DNA of 21,858 nt from Alphaproteobacteria bacterium UBA1254 (lineage in GTDB: Bacteria; Pseudomonadota; Alphaproteobacteria; RF32; CAG-239): the NCBI GenBank assembly GCA_002308495.1, contig DBVW01000013.1, positions 24,584 through 46,441 of the forward strand, written 5' to 3'. The position numbers and the translations under genes were made by a program. Below are positions 1 through 6,737 of the stretch, one piece after another. Position 1 is the stretch's first letter, and the number at the start of each line of letters is the position of its first letter. The notes under the pieces are model-generated. The model was given only the letters and a program-made list of their open reading frames with translations. It searched no databases and had not been told where the DNA came from.

Positions 1-65
1 TTGGAAATCATCTTAGCCACAGTTGATTTGCCGGCGCCTGCCGGTCCGTCAATCGTAATAATCAT
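1..65 (-). CDS. cmk: Cytidylate kinase, N-terminal fragment
   Basis: Only the first 21 or so codons are present; the gene continues beyond the left edge. The protein begins MIITIDGPAGAGKSTVAK, which contains the P-loop GPAGAGKST with the spacing seen at the very N-terminus of bacterial cytidylate kinases. These enzymes phosphorylate CMP and dCMP with ATP in the cytoplasm. Two ATG codons lie in tandem (68-66 and 65-63). An AAGGA ribosome-binding site lies about 5 nt before the second and only 2 nt before the first, so the second is preferred, and it also matches the usual family start. The gene is divergent from rsmE across a gap of about 100 bp. Shikimate kinase and other P-loop kinases were considered, but TIDGPAGAGKST is typical of Cmk. 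Confidence 0.85.
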   Translation of the reverse strand, partial: MIITIDGPAGAGKSTVAKMIS

Positions 66-98
66 CATTTTTCCTTCATTTTTTCGTTTGTTGTTATT

Positions 99-126
99 TT
101 TTCATTAACACATCTTTTGTTATAAT
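99..126 (+). promoter_or_regulatory. Candidate sigma70 promoter for the rsmE operon
   Basis: A perfect TATAAT lies at 121-126. The best -35 element at 16-bp spacing is a weak TTTTCA (99-104). Transcription would start near 133, giving a leader of about 30 nt before the rsmE ATG at 164. The -10 match is strong and the -35 match is poor. Confidence 0.5.
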
Positions 127-163
127 ACAGCCAGTATTTTAACTTATACAGAATTTTTGATTG

Positions 164-895
164 ATGAGCAGAAAAAACAGAATCCGTCTTTTTGCCTACA
201 CCCCTCTTGAAACGGGCGGCATCTATGAAGCGACCGAAGCTCAAACGCATTATCTCTCCAATGTGATGCGTTTAGGTCTTGACGACGAAGTTTTTCTTTT
301 TGACGGGGTGCACGGCGAATTTCTCGCAACCGTTGCTCAGAAAACGAAAAAAAATTTAATCTTAAAAGTTAACAAAAAAATCTTTGATTTTGAAAAAGCA
401 CCCGATGTTTGGCTTTTGTTTGCGGTTTTGAAGAAAGATAATACCGATATTGTTGTTCAAAAAGCCGTTGAACTCGGCGCCCGTAAAATTATCCCCGTTC
501 GGAGCGAATATACCACCGCTTCAAATATTAAACCCGAACGATTGAAAGCTCAAATCATTGAGGCTGCCGAACAATCAAGACGGCAGGATTTGCCCGAACT
601 CGGCGATTTTTTGCCCCTTGAAAAGCTTTTAAAAACCTGGCCTCAAAACAGAAAACTTGTTTATTTGGATGAAACCGGACAAGGACGCAGTTTTTCTGCT
701 TGCGCAAAGCAAATGAAAGAACCTGTTGCCTTTTTGGTCGGTCCCGAAGGCGGTTTTTCTTCAAAAGAACTCGAATTATTAAAAAGTTTATCTTATACTT
801 CAGCTGTTTCTCTCGGGCATCGGATTTTGCGCGCAGAAACAGCCTCGCTTGCCGCCCTTTCCTGTTGGCAGGCTTTTTGCGGAGATTGGAAATAA
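164..895 (+). CDS. rsmE: 16S rRNA (uracil1498-N3)-methyltransferase RsmE
   Basis: RsmE uses SAM to methylate N3 of U1498 in the decoding region of 16S rRNA. The 243-residue length is normal for the family. The N-terminal PUA-like RNA-binding part holds YLSNVMRLG (about 30-38). The SPOUT (knotted SAM-binding) domain carries QKAVELGARKIIPV (99-112), EQSRRQ (136-141), VGPEGGF (192-198) and LGHRILRAET (217-226); the last two build the SAM pocket. An in-frame TTG at 161 directly precedes the ATG at 164, and I chose the ATG. No clear Shine-Dalgarno sequence precedes it. The stop codon overlaps the ATG at 895 by one base (TAATG), and the response-regulator gene starts at or just after this point, so the two are probably co-transcribed. 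Identification is firm. Confidence 0.95.
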   Translation: MSRKNRIRLFAYTPLETGGIYEATEAQTHYLSNVMRLGLDDEVFLFDGVHGEFLATVAQKTKKNLILKVNKKIFDFEKAPDVWLLFAVLKKDNTDIVVQKAVELGARKIIPVRSEYTTASNIKPERLKAQIIEAAEQSRRQDLPELGDFLPLEKLLKTWPQNRKLVYLDETGQGRSFSACAKQMKEPVAFLVGPEGGFSSKELELLKSLSYTSAVSLGHRILRAETASLAALSCWQAFCGDWK

Positions 896-906
896 TGGAG
901 AAACGA

Positions 907-1593
907 ATGAATATATTAATTGCTGATGATCATGAGCTTTTTTTGCAAGGCTTGCAGTTTGTTTTGCAATCGCATTTTGACAAACCCGATATTACTGCGG
1001 TTAAAAACTATAATGAGCTTTTTGAGGCTTTGCAAAAGAACAATTTCGATTTGATTATGACTGATTTGGCGATGCCCGGAGCTAATCCCCTTGACGCTTT
1101 GAGCAAAATTCACACTCTTTTGAAAGATACGCCCATTATTGTTATTTCGGCCGTTTTCGACAGAGAAATTGTTCAAAAAACAATCGAAATCGGCGTTGCC
1201 GGTTATATTCCGAAATCTTCATCCAATGATTTAATGTTGTCGGCTATCCATTTGGTTTTGGCGGGCGGTGTTTACATTCCGAAAGAACTTTTGGATGAAG
1301 CGACCGTCAGCTCAGAACTTTCTCAAGAATTTCAAAAGCTTAAGGATCTTTCGGCGCCCCAACCGCCTAAGACCAAAGACAAAAAGCTCACCCCTCGCCA
1401 GATTGATGTTATCAGAGGTATTGCCAAGGGTTTGCCCAACAAGCTTATTGCTTATGAACTCGGCTTAACGGAAGGAACCGTTAAAGTTCACATGACCGTT
1501 ATTTTAAAAACGCTCGGTGTTTTAAATCGAACAGCCGCCGTTATGGAAGCCGTTAAAAAAGGATATATTTCAAAAGAAGAAGCCGGATTATAG
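907..1593 (+). CDS. NarL/FixJ-family response regulator (orphan)
   Basis: This is a 228-residue two-domain transcription factor. The receiver domain (1-120) has the acidic pair D7-D8, phospho-acceptor D53 in MTDLAMPG, the switch residue S81 in VISA and K103 in IPKSS, so it should be phosphorylatable. The C-terminal LuxR-type HTH (about 155-218) contains LTPRQIDVIRGIAKG and LTEGTVKVHMTVILKTLGV. An ATG at 895 is in frame, but GGAG at 897-900 sits 6 nt before the ATG at 907, and MNILIADDHE is the usual beginning of such proteins, so 907 is preferred. No histidine kinase is encoded nearby. It lies between rsmE and rquA, and its SD for the next gene overlaps its own stop. The targets are unknown; control of anaerobic or respiratory genes would be a guess from the neighbour alone. 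Confidence 0.9.
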   Translation: MNILIADDHELFLQGLQFVLQSHFDKPDITAVKNYNELFEALQKNNFDLIMTDLAMPGANPLDALSKIHTLLKDTPIIVISAVFDREIVQKTIEIGVAGYIPKSSSNDLMLSAIHLVLAGGVYIPKELLDEATVSSELSQEFQKLKDLSAPQPPKTKDKKLTPRQIDVIRGIAKGLPNKLIAYELGLTEGTVKVHMTVILKTLGVLNRTAAVMEAVKKGYISKEEAGL

Positions 1594-1603
1594 GAGAAAA
1601 AAA

Positions 1604-2341
1604 ATGCCTGTTATCAAAGCCAATATCATCAAAAATTCTAAAATCGTTAAAGAACCCGCTTATATCAAAGAATTGTATGGTTTTATCTATAAAAACAAGG
1701 GGGTGTCTCACTTTTTGGACGATGATCGTATTCAGGCGATATTAACCTTTGGCGCCAAAAAAACGCTTATTGCCGATTTGCTTGAAGAAATCGGCACAAA
1801 CAGTTCTGTTTTGCAGATCGGATGCACTTTCGGTTCACAGATGCAAAAAACGGCAGATAAGATCGGAAGATACGGCTCTTACGTTGTTTCAGACGTTTTA
1901 CCCGTCCAAATTGATCGTTGCAGAGAACAGCTTATTGATAAGAAAATAGATTTTGAAATCAGCGATGCACGCAAACCCTACAGTGCGAAATATGATTCCG
2001 TTATTTGTTTTATGCTTCTTCACGAATTGCCGGAAACTTCGCGCGAAAAGGTCGTTAACAACGCGCTTGATGCCGTCAAAGAAGGCGGAAGAGCCATCTT
2101 TATTGACTATAACATGCCTTCTCGATGGAACATTTTAAGATTTTTCATCAAACCTTTTAACAGGCTTTATTTTCCTTTTGTTGAAAATTTGTGGTATAAA
2201 CAGATTAGAAATTATGCCCGAAAGGAATCACATTTTGCTTGGTATAAAAAGACCTACCGTGCTAAAATGTTCCAAAAAGTCGTTGCTGTCAGAAAGGTTT
2301 CAGATGAAAAGAAACCTGAGACAAAACCGAGTTTTTATTAA
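1604..2341 (+). CDS. rquA: Probable rhodoquinone biosynthesis protein RquA
   Basis: This 245-residue protein has a class I SAM-binding fold. Known RquA replaces a methoxy group of ubiquinone with an amino group drawn from SAM, giving rhodoquinone, the low-potential quinone used to reduce fumarate. Seen here: motif I is VLQIGCTFG (69-77), with Gln71 where ordinary methyltransferases have an acidic residue, a substitution I recall as typical of RquA. Also present are SDVLPVQIDRC (96-106), FMLLHELPE (136-144), FIDYNMP (166-172), a PFVENLWYKQI segment (191-201) and a terminal FQKVVAVR (223-230), all in the order of the RquA family. AGGAG at 1592-1596 overlaps the preceding stop and lies 7 nt before the ATG, so the gene is co-transcribed with the response regulator. 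UbiE or UbiG is the main alternative, but motif I and the C-terminal signature argue against them. The basis is remembered family sequences, not a search. Confidence 0.75.
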   Translation: MPVIKANIIKNSKIVKEPAYIKELYGFIYKNKGVSHFLDDDRIQAILTFGAKKTLIADLLEEIGTNSSVLQIGCTFGSQMQKTADKIGRYGSYVVSDVLPVQIDRCREQLIDKKIDFEISDARKPYSAKYDSVICFMLLHELPETSREKVVNNALDAVKEGGRAIFIDYNMPSRWNILRFFIKPFNRLYFPFVENLWYKQIRNYARKESHFAWYKKTYRAKMFQKVVAVRKVSDEKKPETKPSFY

Positions 2342-2378
2342 CTTTTTATGACGTTTTTGATAAAAAACATCTTTTAAG

Positions 2379-2407
2379 TTGAAAAATATTATAAAACATG
2401 TTAGACT
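2379..2407 (+). promoter_or_regulatory. Candidate promoter for the cysteine-rich protein gene
   Basis: TTGAAA (2379-2384), a 17-bp spacer and TAGACT (2402-2407) lie in the 101-bp gap after rquA. The predicted transcript would have a leader of about 30 nt. Just before the ATG at 2443 the leader has a G5 run (2430-2434), which may act as a weak ribosome-binding site, and a GGCC-AA-GGCC motif. Confidence 0.45.
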
Positions 2408-2442
2408 AGTTTAGATATCGCGATTATACGGGGGCCAAGGCC

Positions 2443-4398
2443 ATGAGGTTATTTTTATTTTTGATCTTCTTTTCGTTTTCTGTTCAAGCACAGACGCTTA
2501 CTGGCGGACAGACCGTAATGGGAGGGGGTTCGTCTTCCATTTCAAATTTATTGCGGCGTATAGGCATATCCCCGCTTTTAGACGATCCGAGTGAATTTTG
2601 TTTGCAAGATAACCATGATAAATGCGCCATTCTCGGCTATACGGAAGAATCTTGTCCCGACGGCAACGGTATTGCATGCCCCTTCGATTCGAGCAAACTT
2701 AACTGTTCTCTTTGGAAATGTTCCGACTTAAATTTATTTGATATTCAACCGGAATTAACAGATTGTGTCCTTGTTGACACTGTTCTTGAAACGTATGGTA
2801 TTGCCTGCTTAAAATGTCAGTGCGAAGACGGCTCAATTGATTTGTTGGGATGCGAGGGAAAGGTCGATACCGTTATGCATGATACGTCTCTTTGTATCAG
2901 CTGGGGATATAAGGATCTGCTTACCGATTGTGCGGAATATATACCTTGCCCCGCCGATTTTAACCAAGTGCGCTGTTTAGATACTGCGGCTTGTAAAGAA
3001 ACCGTTTGCAAGCATCAAACCGTCATTCCGCTTCATGCAAACCCGATTTACAGCACCATGACCGATTGTACCTGTTCCGAAGAAAAAAGCGTTATTACCG
3101 GTTGGAGCTGTCAGGAAGGCTATATCAAAGAGGGTGATTTGTGCGTTGCCGCTTCTTGCCAAATCGGTGAATATGAAGGACCTTTAACCTCTTCAGGAAT
3201 TGATCCGTCCTCTTACAGACTTCAAGATTGTTATGCCGAAAATCTCGGACTGGCCGGCGCGGTCGGTGAAGGATGGATAAAAACAGATCCGCAGGACCGC
3301 GGCTTAAAAGGCAAGCTTTGCTATAAATGCGAATGTCGGGTTCCGCTTGATTTGTGTCCTTATACGGACGGTGCCGGAAATAATGTCGGTCCTTACGGTA
3401 AAGGCGAAGATGCGTGCTGTGATGCTCAATATGATTCGAGCGGAAATATTCTTTCAGGCGCTCACTATAAGAGATGTGCCCGTCATTGTCCGACTGATTT
3501 GTTTGTTCCGGAACATGCTGTGGCGGTCAGATCAGAGTGCAACGCCTGCGGTGAAACCACACAGTATATTTCAAGTTGGTATTGCCCTGCTTCCGAGGGT
3601 TATAAGCTTAGCGAAAACGGAACGGCTTGCGATATTCTGCAATGTCCTGTTCCGCAAAACGGCGAATACTATGATTTGACCTATAATTCCGTTTCTGATT
3701 GCTACTTGATTAATGCCATCAGAGAGCTTAACGAACAAGGCGGTTGGGATATTGTTGCCTATACGGAAGGTTGGGAATATATCGCTTCTTCACCCTACAG
3801 CAGTGACGGCGAAGTTTGTCGCACATGTAAATGCACGTTGTCTGACGATGATCCGCTTTATAAGTGGACAACAACCGATTCTGATAACAAATTTGATGTT
3901 TTACTTACGGGTTTAGGCTGTAACGGCAAATATAAATCATGCGCGGTTGCAAACGACTCTTATGTTAAACCGCTGCCGTCGCATGTCTTAAACTATAATT
4001 CAAGAATGATTTGCGGCGAGATGTATTATCAAATCGAAAAGTGCGAAGCAGGTTACCATATTGCCGACAACAACAAAGAGTGCTTAAGAAACGATTGCTC
4101 TGACTATCCGATTACCGAAGGCAACTGTCCTGATTTCGGTGTCTGCGAGAGCTCTTGTAAGAAAGGTGATGTTTCTAATCCTGCCGGCTTCATAACTTTC
4201 TACAAACTTGACCAATGCCTTGACGATATTACAAATCATATTCACTATAAGAAAAAATATGATGCGCAAGGTCGTGCAATCGGTTGCTGTGCAGAAACAT
4301 GTCCTCAAGGATACGAGCTCAACAAAGCTTGCGCCGAAGGTCAAGAACCCGACGAAGTTCCGAACGGTTGCGGCGAAACCTGCACGAAGTGTCTGTGA
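2443..4398 (+). CDS. Secreted cysteine-rich modular protein of unknown function
   Basis: I do not recognise a named family. The 651-residue protein starts with a signal peptide (about 1-17, MRLFLFLIFFSFSVQAQ), so it should be exported to the periplasm or beyond. I count 57 cysteines (about 9%). Two small modules alternate. Module A runs from a Cys, usually after Asp, to a CxxCxC triplet: 108-127 (CLKCQC), 263-298 (CYKCEC) and 420-464 (CRTCKC), with a degenerate fourth copy at about 592-620 (CCAETC). Module B has C-x(2-4)-GY followed by C-x(4)-C: 209-239, 366-401 and 524-552, with a partial copy at the C-terminus (PQGYELNKAC onward). The cysteines are probably disulfide-bonded, as in EGF-like or TIL-like domains; metal binding through the CxxCxC groups is an alternative. 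No transmembrane anchor or sorting signal was seen. The gene has its own promoter and terminator. Confidence 0.85.
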   Translation: MRLFLFLIFFSFSVQAQTLTGGQTVMGGGSSSISNLLRRIGISPLLDDPSEFCLQDNHDKCAILGYTEESCPDGNGIACPFDSSKLNCSLWKCSDLNLFDIQPELTDCVLVDTVLETYGIACLKCQCEDGSIDLLGCEGKVDTVMHDTSLCISWGYKDLLTDCAEYIPCPADFNQVRCLDTAACKETVCKHQTVIPLHANPIYSTMTDCTCSEEKSVITGWSCQEGYIKEGDLCVAASCQIGEYEGPLTSSGIDPSSYRLQDCYAENLGLAGAVGEGWIKTDPQDRGLKGKLCYKCECRVPLDLCPYTDGAGNNVGPYGKGEDACCDAQYDSSGNILSGAHYKRCARHCPTDLFVPEHAVAVRSECNACGETTQYISSWYCPASEGYKLSENGTACDILQCPVPQNGEYYDLTYNSVSDCYLINAIRELNEQGGWDIVAYTEGWEYIASSPYSSDGEVCRTCKCTLSDDDPLYKWTTTDSDNKFDVLLTGLGCNGKYKSCAVANDSYVKPLPSHVLNYNSRMICGEMYYQIEKCEAGYHIADNNKECLRNDCSDYPITEGNCPDFGVCESSCKKGDVSNPAGFITFYKLDQCLDDITNHIHYKKKYDAQGRAIGCCAETCPQGYELNKACAEGQEPDEVPNGCGETCTKCL

Positions 4399-4426
4399 CC
4401 AATATAAATCCGTTTGATTAAAAAAA

Positions 4427-4449
4427 GCCGACCTTCTTTTAAGGTCGGT
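4427..4449. terminator. Bidirectional rho-independent terminator
   Basis: An 8-bp stem (CCGACCTT at 4428-4435, AAGGTCGG at 4441-4448) with a 5-nt loop is flanked by an A run on the left and a T run on the right. It can therefore terminate both the cysteine-rich protein gene and the convergent deoC. Confidence 0.92.
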
Positions 4450-4456
4450 TTTTTTA

Positions 4457-5113
4457 TTATTCTTCCGAAATGATTTGAACGCCGGAGCTTGTCCCGAGCC
4501 TGTCTGCCCCCGCCTCTATCAAGTTTAATGCTTTTTGGCGATCTCGGATACCTCCCGAAGCTTTAACTTTTAATCCGTAAGGTTTCACGATTTTTGCCAT
4601 CAGTGCCACATTTTCCGCCGTTGCACCGATGCCGTCTTTGACAAACCCCGTTGACGTTTTTACAAAGTCTGCCTTGCCTTCAATACATAAAATACAGGCT
4701 TTTTCTATCTCATCCGAAGTTAGCAAATCGGTCTCCAAAATAACCTTAAGCGGTGTGTTGCCGCAGGCTTTTTTGACGGTTTCGATATCATCCAAGACAT
4801 TATCCCAATCTTTGTTTTTAATGTTTGAAACATTGATGACCATATCTATTTCATCCGCACCGTCTTTGATTGCTTTTTGAGCTTCAAAAGCCTTAACTTC
4901 GGGCAAGTTTGCACCCAAAGGAAAACCGACAACCGTTACAACTTTAACATCCGTTTTTGCTAAATTTTCTTTTGCAAGCTTAACGTATGCCGGATTGACA
5001 CATACACCTAAAAAATGATTTTTTTTCGCCTCATCAAAAAGCTTCAAAAAATCGGCCTGATACGCATTTTGCTTTAAAAGCGTGTGTTCAATATATTTTG
5101 AAAGATCTTCCAT
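4457..5113 (-). CDS. deoC: Deoxyribose-phosphate aldolase
   Basis: DeoC cleaves 2-deoxy-D-ribose 5-phosphate to glyceraldehyde 3-phosphate and acetaldehyde, the last step of deoxynucleoside catabolism in the cytoplasm. The 218-residue protein is a typical class I aldolase barrel. K152 in ADFVKTSTGF is the Schiff-base lysine, while D90 in DEIDMVIN and K184 in KVKASGGIR form the proton relay. The N-terminal IEHTLLK and the phosphate-binding GTSSGV (207-212) are also present. It lies 20 nt downstream of the cyclophilin gene on the same strand and ends at the shared terminator. No other deo genes (deoA, deoB, deoD) are nearby. The assignment is firm. Confidence 0.95.
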   Translation of the reverse strand: MEDLSKYIEHTLLKQNAYQADFLKLFDEAKKNHFLGVCVNPAYVKLAKENLAKTDVKVVTVVGFPLGANLPEVKAFEAQKAIKDGADEIDMVINVSNIKNKDWDNVLDDIETVKKACGNTPLKVILETDLLTSDEIEKACILCIEGKADFVKTSTGFVKDGIGATAENVALMAKIVKPYGLKVKASGGIRDRQKALNLIEAGADRLGTSSGVQIISEE

Positions 5114-5133
5114 ATTTGTTCCTAAAAAAATGT

Positions 5134-5739
5134 TTATAAGTCGGCAATAACACTCATACTGATGATTAAGTCCGGATTTTCAACCATGCCGTTGTATCCG
5201 TCGCCCTTTTTGATGTTGTCGACATATTCCATACCCGAAGTTACCTCACCCCAAACAGTATATTGACCATTGAGCCACGGCGCATCGGCGAAACAAATAA
5301 AAAATTGGCTGTCGGCCGAATCCGGCGACATTGCACGTGCCATTGAAACCGTGCCGCGCTTATGTTCTTTTTTATTAAATTCCGCTTTAAGCTTTTGGCC
5401 GCTGCCGCCCGTTCCCGTCCCTAAAGGACACCCCGTTTGAGCCATAAAACCGTCTATCACACGATGAAATTTCAAACCGTTATAAAAGCCACTGCGGACG
5501 AGTTCTTTAATGCGTTTGACATGAATCGGCGCCACGTCTTCAAACATTTCGATAACCACATCGCCGTCTTTGAGCTTGAGCAAAATCGCATTTTCCGGAT
5601 CTTTAACATTATATGAGTGTTTTATTTTTTTATGTCTTGTCCGGCTCATCTCAAGTTTTTTCGTTTCAGCCGAATTTAAGCTTTTTGTTTCTGTTTTGCC
5701 TAAATTTTTTGTTTCCGATTTCTTTAAAAATTCTGACAT
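5134..5739 (-). CDS. Cyclophilin-type peptidyl-prolyl cis-trans isomerase
   Basis: The cyclophilin domain covers about residues 46-199 of 201. The active-site signature FHRVIDGFMAQTGCP (91-105) supplies R93, F98 and Q101, and DSQFFICFADAPWLNGQYTVWGEV-like residues follow (143-166), including W155 as in human cyclophilin A. It should catalyse proline isomerisation. There is no signal peptide, so a cytoplasmic PpiB-like role is likely. Unusually, residues 9-32 are three tandem 8-residue units beginning ETK, giving a hydrophilic lead-in; M31 is an alternative start that would remove most of it. The start at 5739 has an AAGGA ribosome-binding site about 8 nt upstream, so I keep it. The gene lies 50 nt after the ATP-grasp ligase gene with no visible terminator between them, and may belong to that operon. 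Confidence 0.93.
   Translation of the reverse strand: MSEFLKKSETKNLGKTETKSLNSAETKKLEMSRTRHKKIKHSYNVKDPENAILLKLKDGDVVIEMFEDVAPIHVKRIKELVRSGFYNGLKFHRVIDGFMAQTGCPLGTGTGGSGQKLKAEFNKKEHKRGTVSMARAMSPDSADSQFFICFADAPWLNGQYTVWGEVTSGMEYVDNIKKGDGYNGMVENPDLIISMSVIADL
5644..5715 (-). repeat. Three 24-nt in-frame tandem repeats (ETKxL)
   Basis: Three consecutive units encode ETKNLGKT, ETKSLNSA and ETKKLEMS at the N-terminus of the cyclophilin. Each DNA unit opens with GAAAC(A/G)AAAAA. The units match in phase, so this looks like local slippage duplication followed by divergence. Confidence 0.75.
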
Positions 5740-5789
5740 TTTTCTTTCCTTTATCTTAAAAATTTTTGCTCTGTTTTTGATTTAGGGTT

Positions 5790-6737
5790 TTAACAATCAT
5801 TATTCAAGATGAAATCCACTCTTTCTTCGGGAGATAAGTTTTTCGGGTAGTATTTTTCAATGTTTTTGATTGCTTTAATCAATCCGGCAGAATTGGCTAT
5901 TTGAATGGCAAGACCGGGTCTTGCATTGAGCTCAAGCATCATCGGCCCTTTTTCTCTGTCTAAAACGATATCTGCTCCCAAATAGCCGAGTGATGTCATT
6001 TCGTAGGCCTTTGCTCCGATCAATAAATGCTCTTTCCACATCGGCACACAAAGTGTTTTCAAATCCGCCTTTGTATCCGGATGCTGGCTTATCGGCTTGC
6101 CGCACATTACGGCCGTCAACGTTTTTCCGGTTTTAATATCAAGACCGACACCCACGGCCCCTTGGTGCAAATTGGCGCGTCCGCCTGATTCTGATGTTGC
6201 CAAACGCGTCATTGCCATTGCCGGATAGCCTTTATAAACAATAATTCTGACATCGGGCACTCCTTGATAGCTGAATTTTTCAAATACATTGCTAAAGTGA
6301 ACCATTTCTTCAATCAGCGCCGTATCATATTGCCCGCCTAAGCTGTACAGACCGCTTAAAATATTTGAAATATGCTGATAAACCTGATTATACGTCAGCA
6401 CTTTTTCCGATGCGGTTATAAAACACTCATTATCCCACTTTTTGATGACCAAAACGCCTTTTCCGCCGCTTCCGTGCGCCGGTTTAATCACAAATTCGGG
6501 ACACCCTCGAACCATATCTCGAAAATTTTTAACCTGATGCTGATATTCAATCAGTCCGATTTCAGAGGTTGTATTAATTCCCGCTTTAAGTGCGAGCTCT
6601 TTTGTTTGAACCTTGTCATCAACAAGCGGATATAAACAGCGTTTGTTTAATGCCGAAATAAATTTATAATTTCTGGCATTCATTCCTAAAATGCCAAGTT
6701 CTTTCAGTTTTTTGGAAATTTTAAAAACTTCAAACAT
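5790..6737 (-). CDS. RimK-like ATP-grasp alpha-L-glutamate ligase-related protein
   Basis: This is a 315-residue ATP-grasp enzyme of the family annotated as alpha-L-glutamate ligase-related (related to RimK). Such enzymes form an amide bond through an acyl-phosphate. Visible motifs are the nucleotide-binding loop FVIKPAHGSGGKGVLVI (82-98), LIEEMV (141-146), PDVRIIVY (161-168), the substrate-side stretch SGGRANLHQGAVGVG (184-198) and the Mg-binding MMLELNARPGL (266-276). The real substrate is unknown. The ATG overlaps the stop of the upstream membrane-protein gene by one base (TAATG), implying translational coupling. Together with the two genes upstream it forms a cassette conserved in many proteobacteria. 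The general class is firm and the specific reaction is not. Confidence 0.88.
   Translation of the reverse strand: MFEVFKISKKLKELGILGMNARNYKFISALNKRCLYPLVDDKVQTKELALKAGINTTSEIGLIEYQHQVKNFRDMVRGCPEFVIKPAHGSGGKGVLVIKKWDNECFITASEKVLTYNQVYQHISNILSGLYSLGGQYDTALIEEMVHFSNVFEKFSYQGVPDVRIIVYKGYPAMAMTRLATSESGGRANLHQGAVGVGLDIKTGKTLTAVMCGKPISQHPDTKADLKTLCVPMWKEHLLIGAKAYEMTSLGYLGADIVLDREKGPMMLELNARPGLAIQIANSAGLIKAIKNIEKYYPKNLSPEERVDFILNNDC

Noticed and set aside
700..906. Upstream in-frame extension of the response regulator reaching back into rsmE
   Set aside because: It overlaps the conserved C-terminus of rsmE, and GGAG before the ATG at 907 plus the MNILIADDHE start fit the family.
1604..2341. Calling this gene ubiE or ubiG
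   Set aside because: Motif I has Gln instead of an acidic residue and the C-terminal FQKVVAVR signature points to RquA; a phylogeny would settle it.
3347..3679. 110-codon open frame inside the cysteine-rich protein gene
   Set aside because: It is an out-of-frame shadow of a clear coding region with a signal peptide and regular Cys modules.
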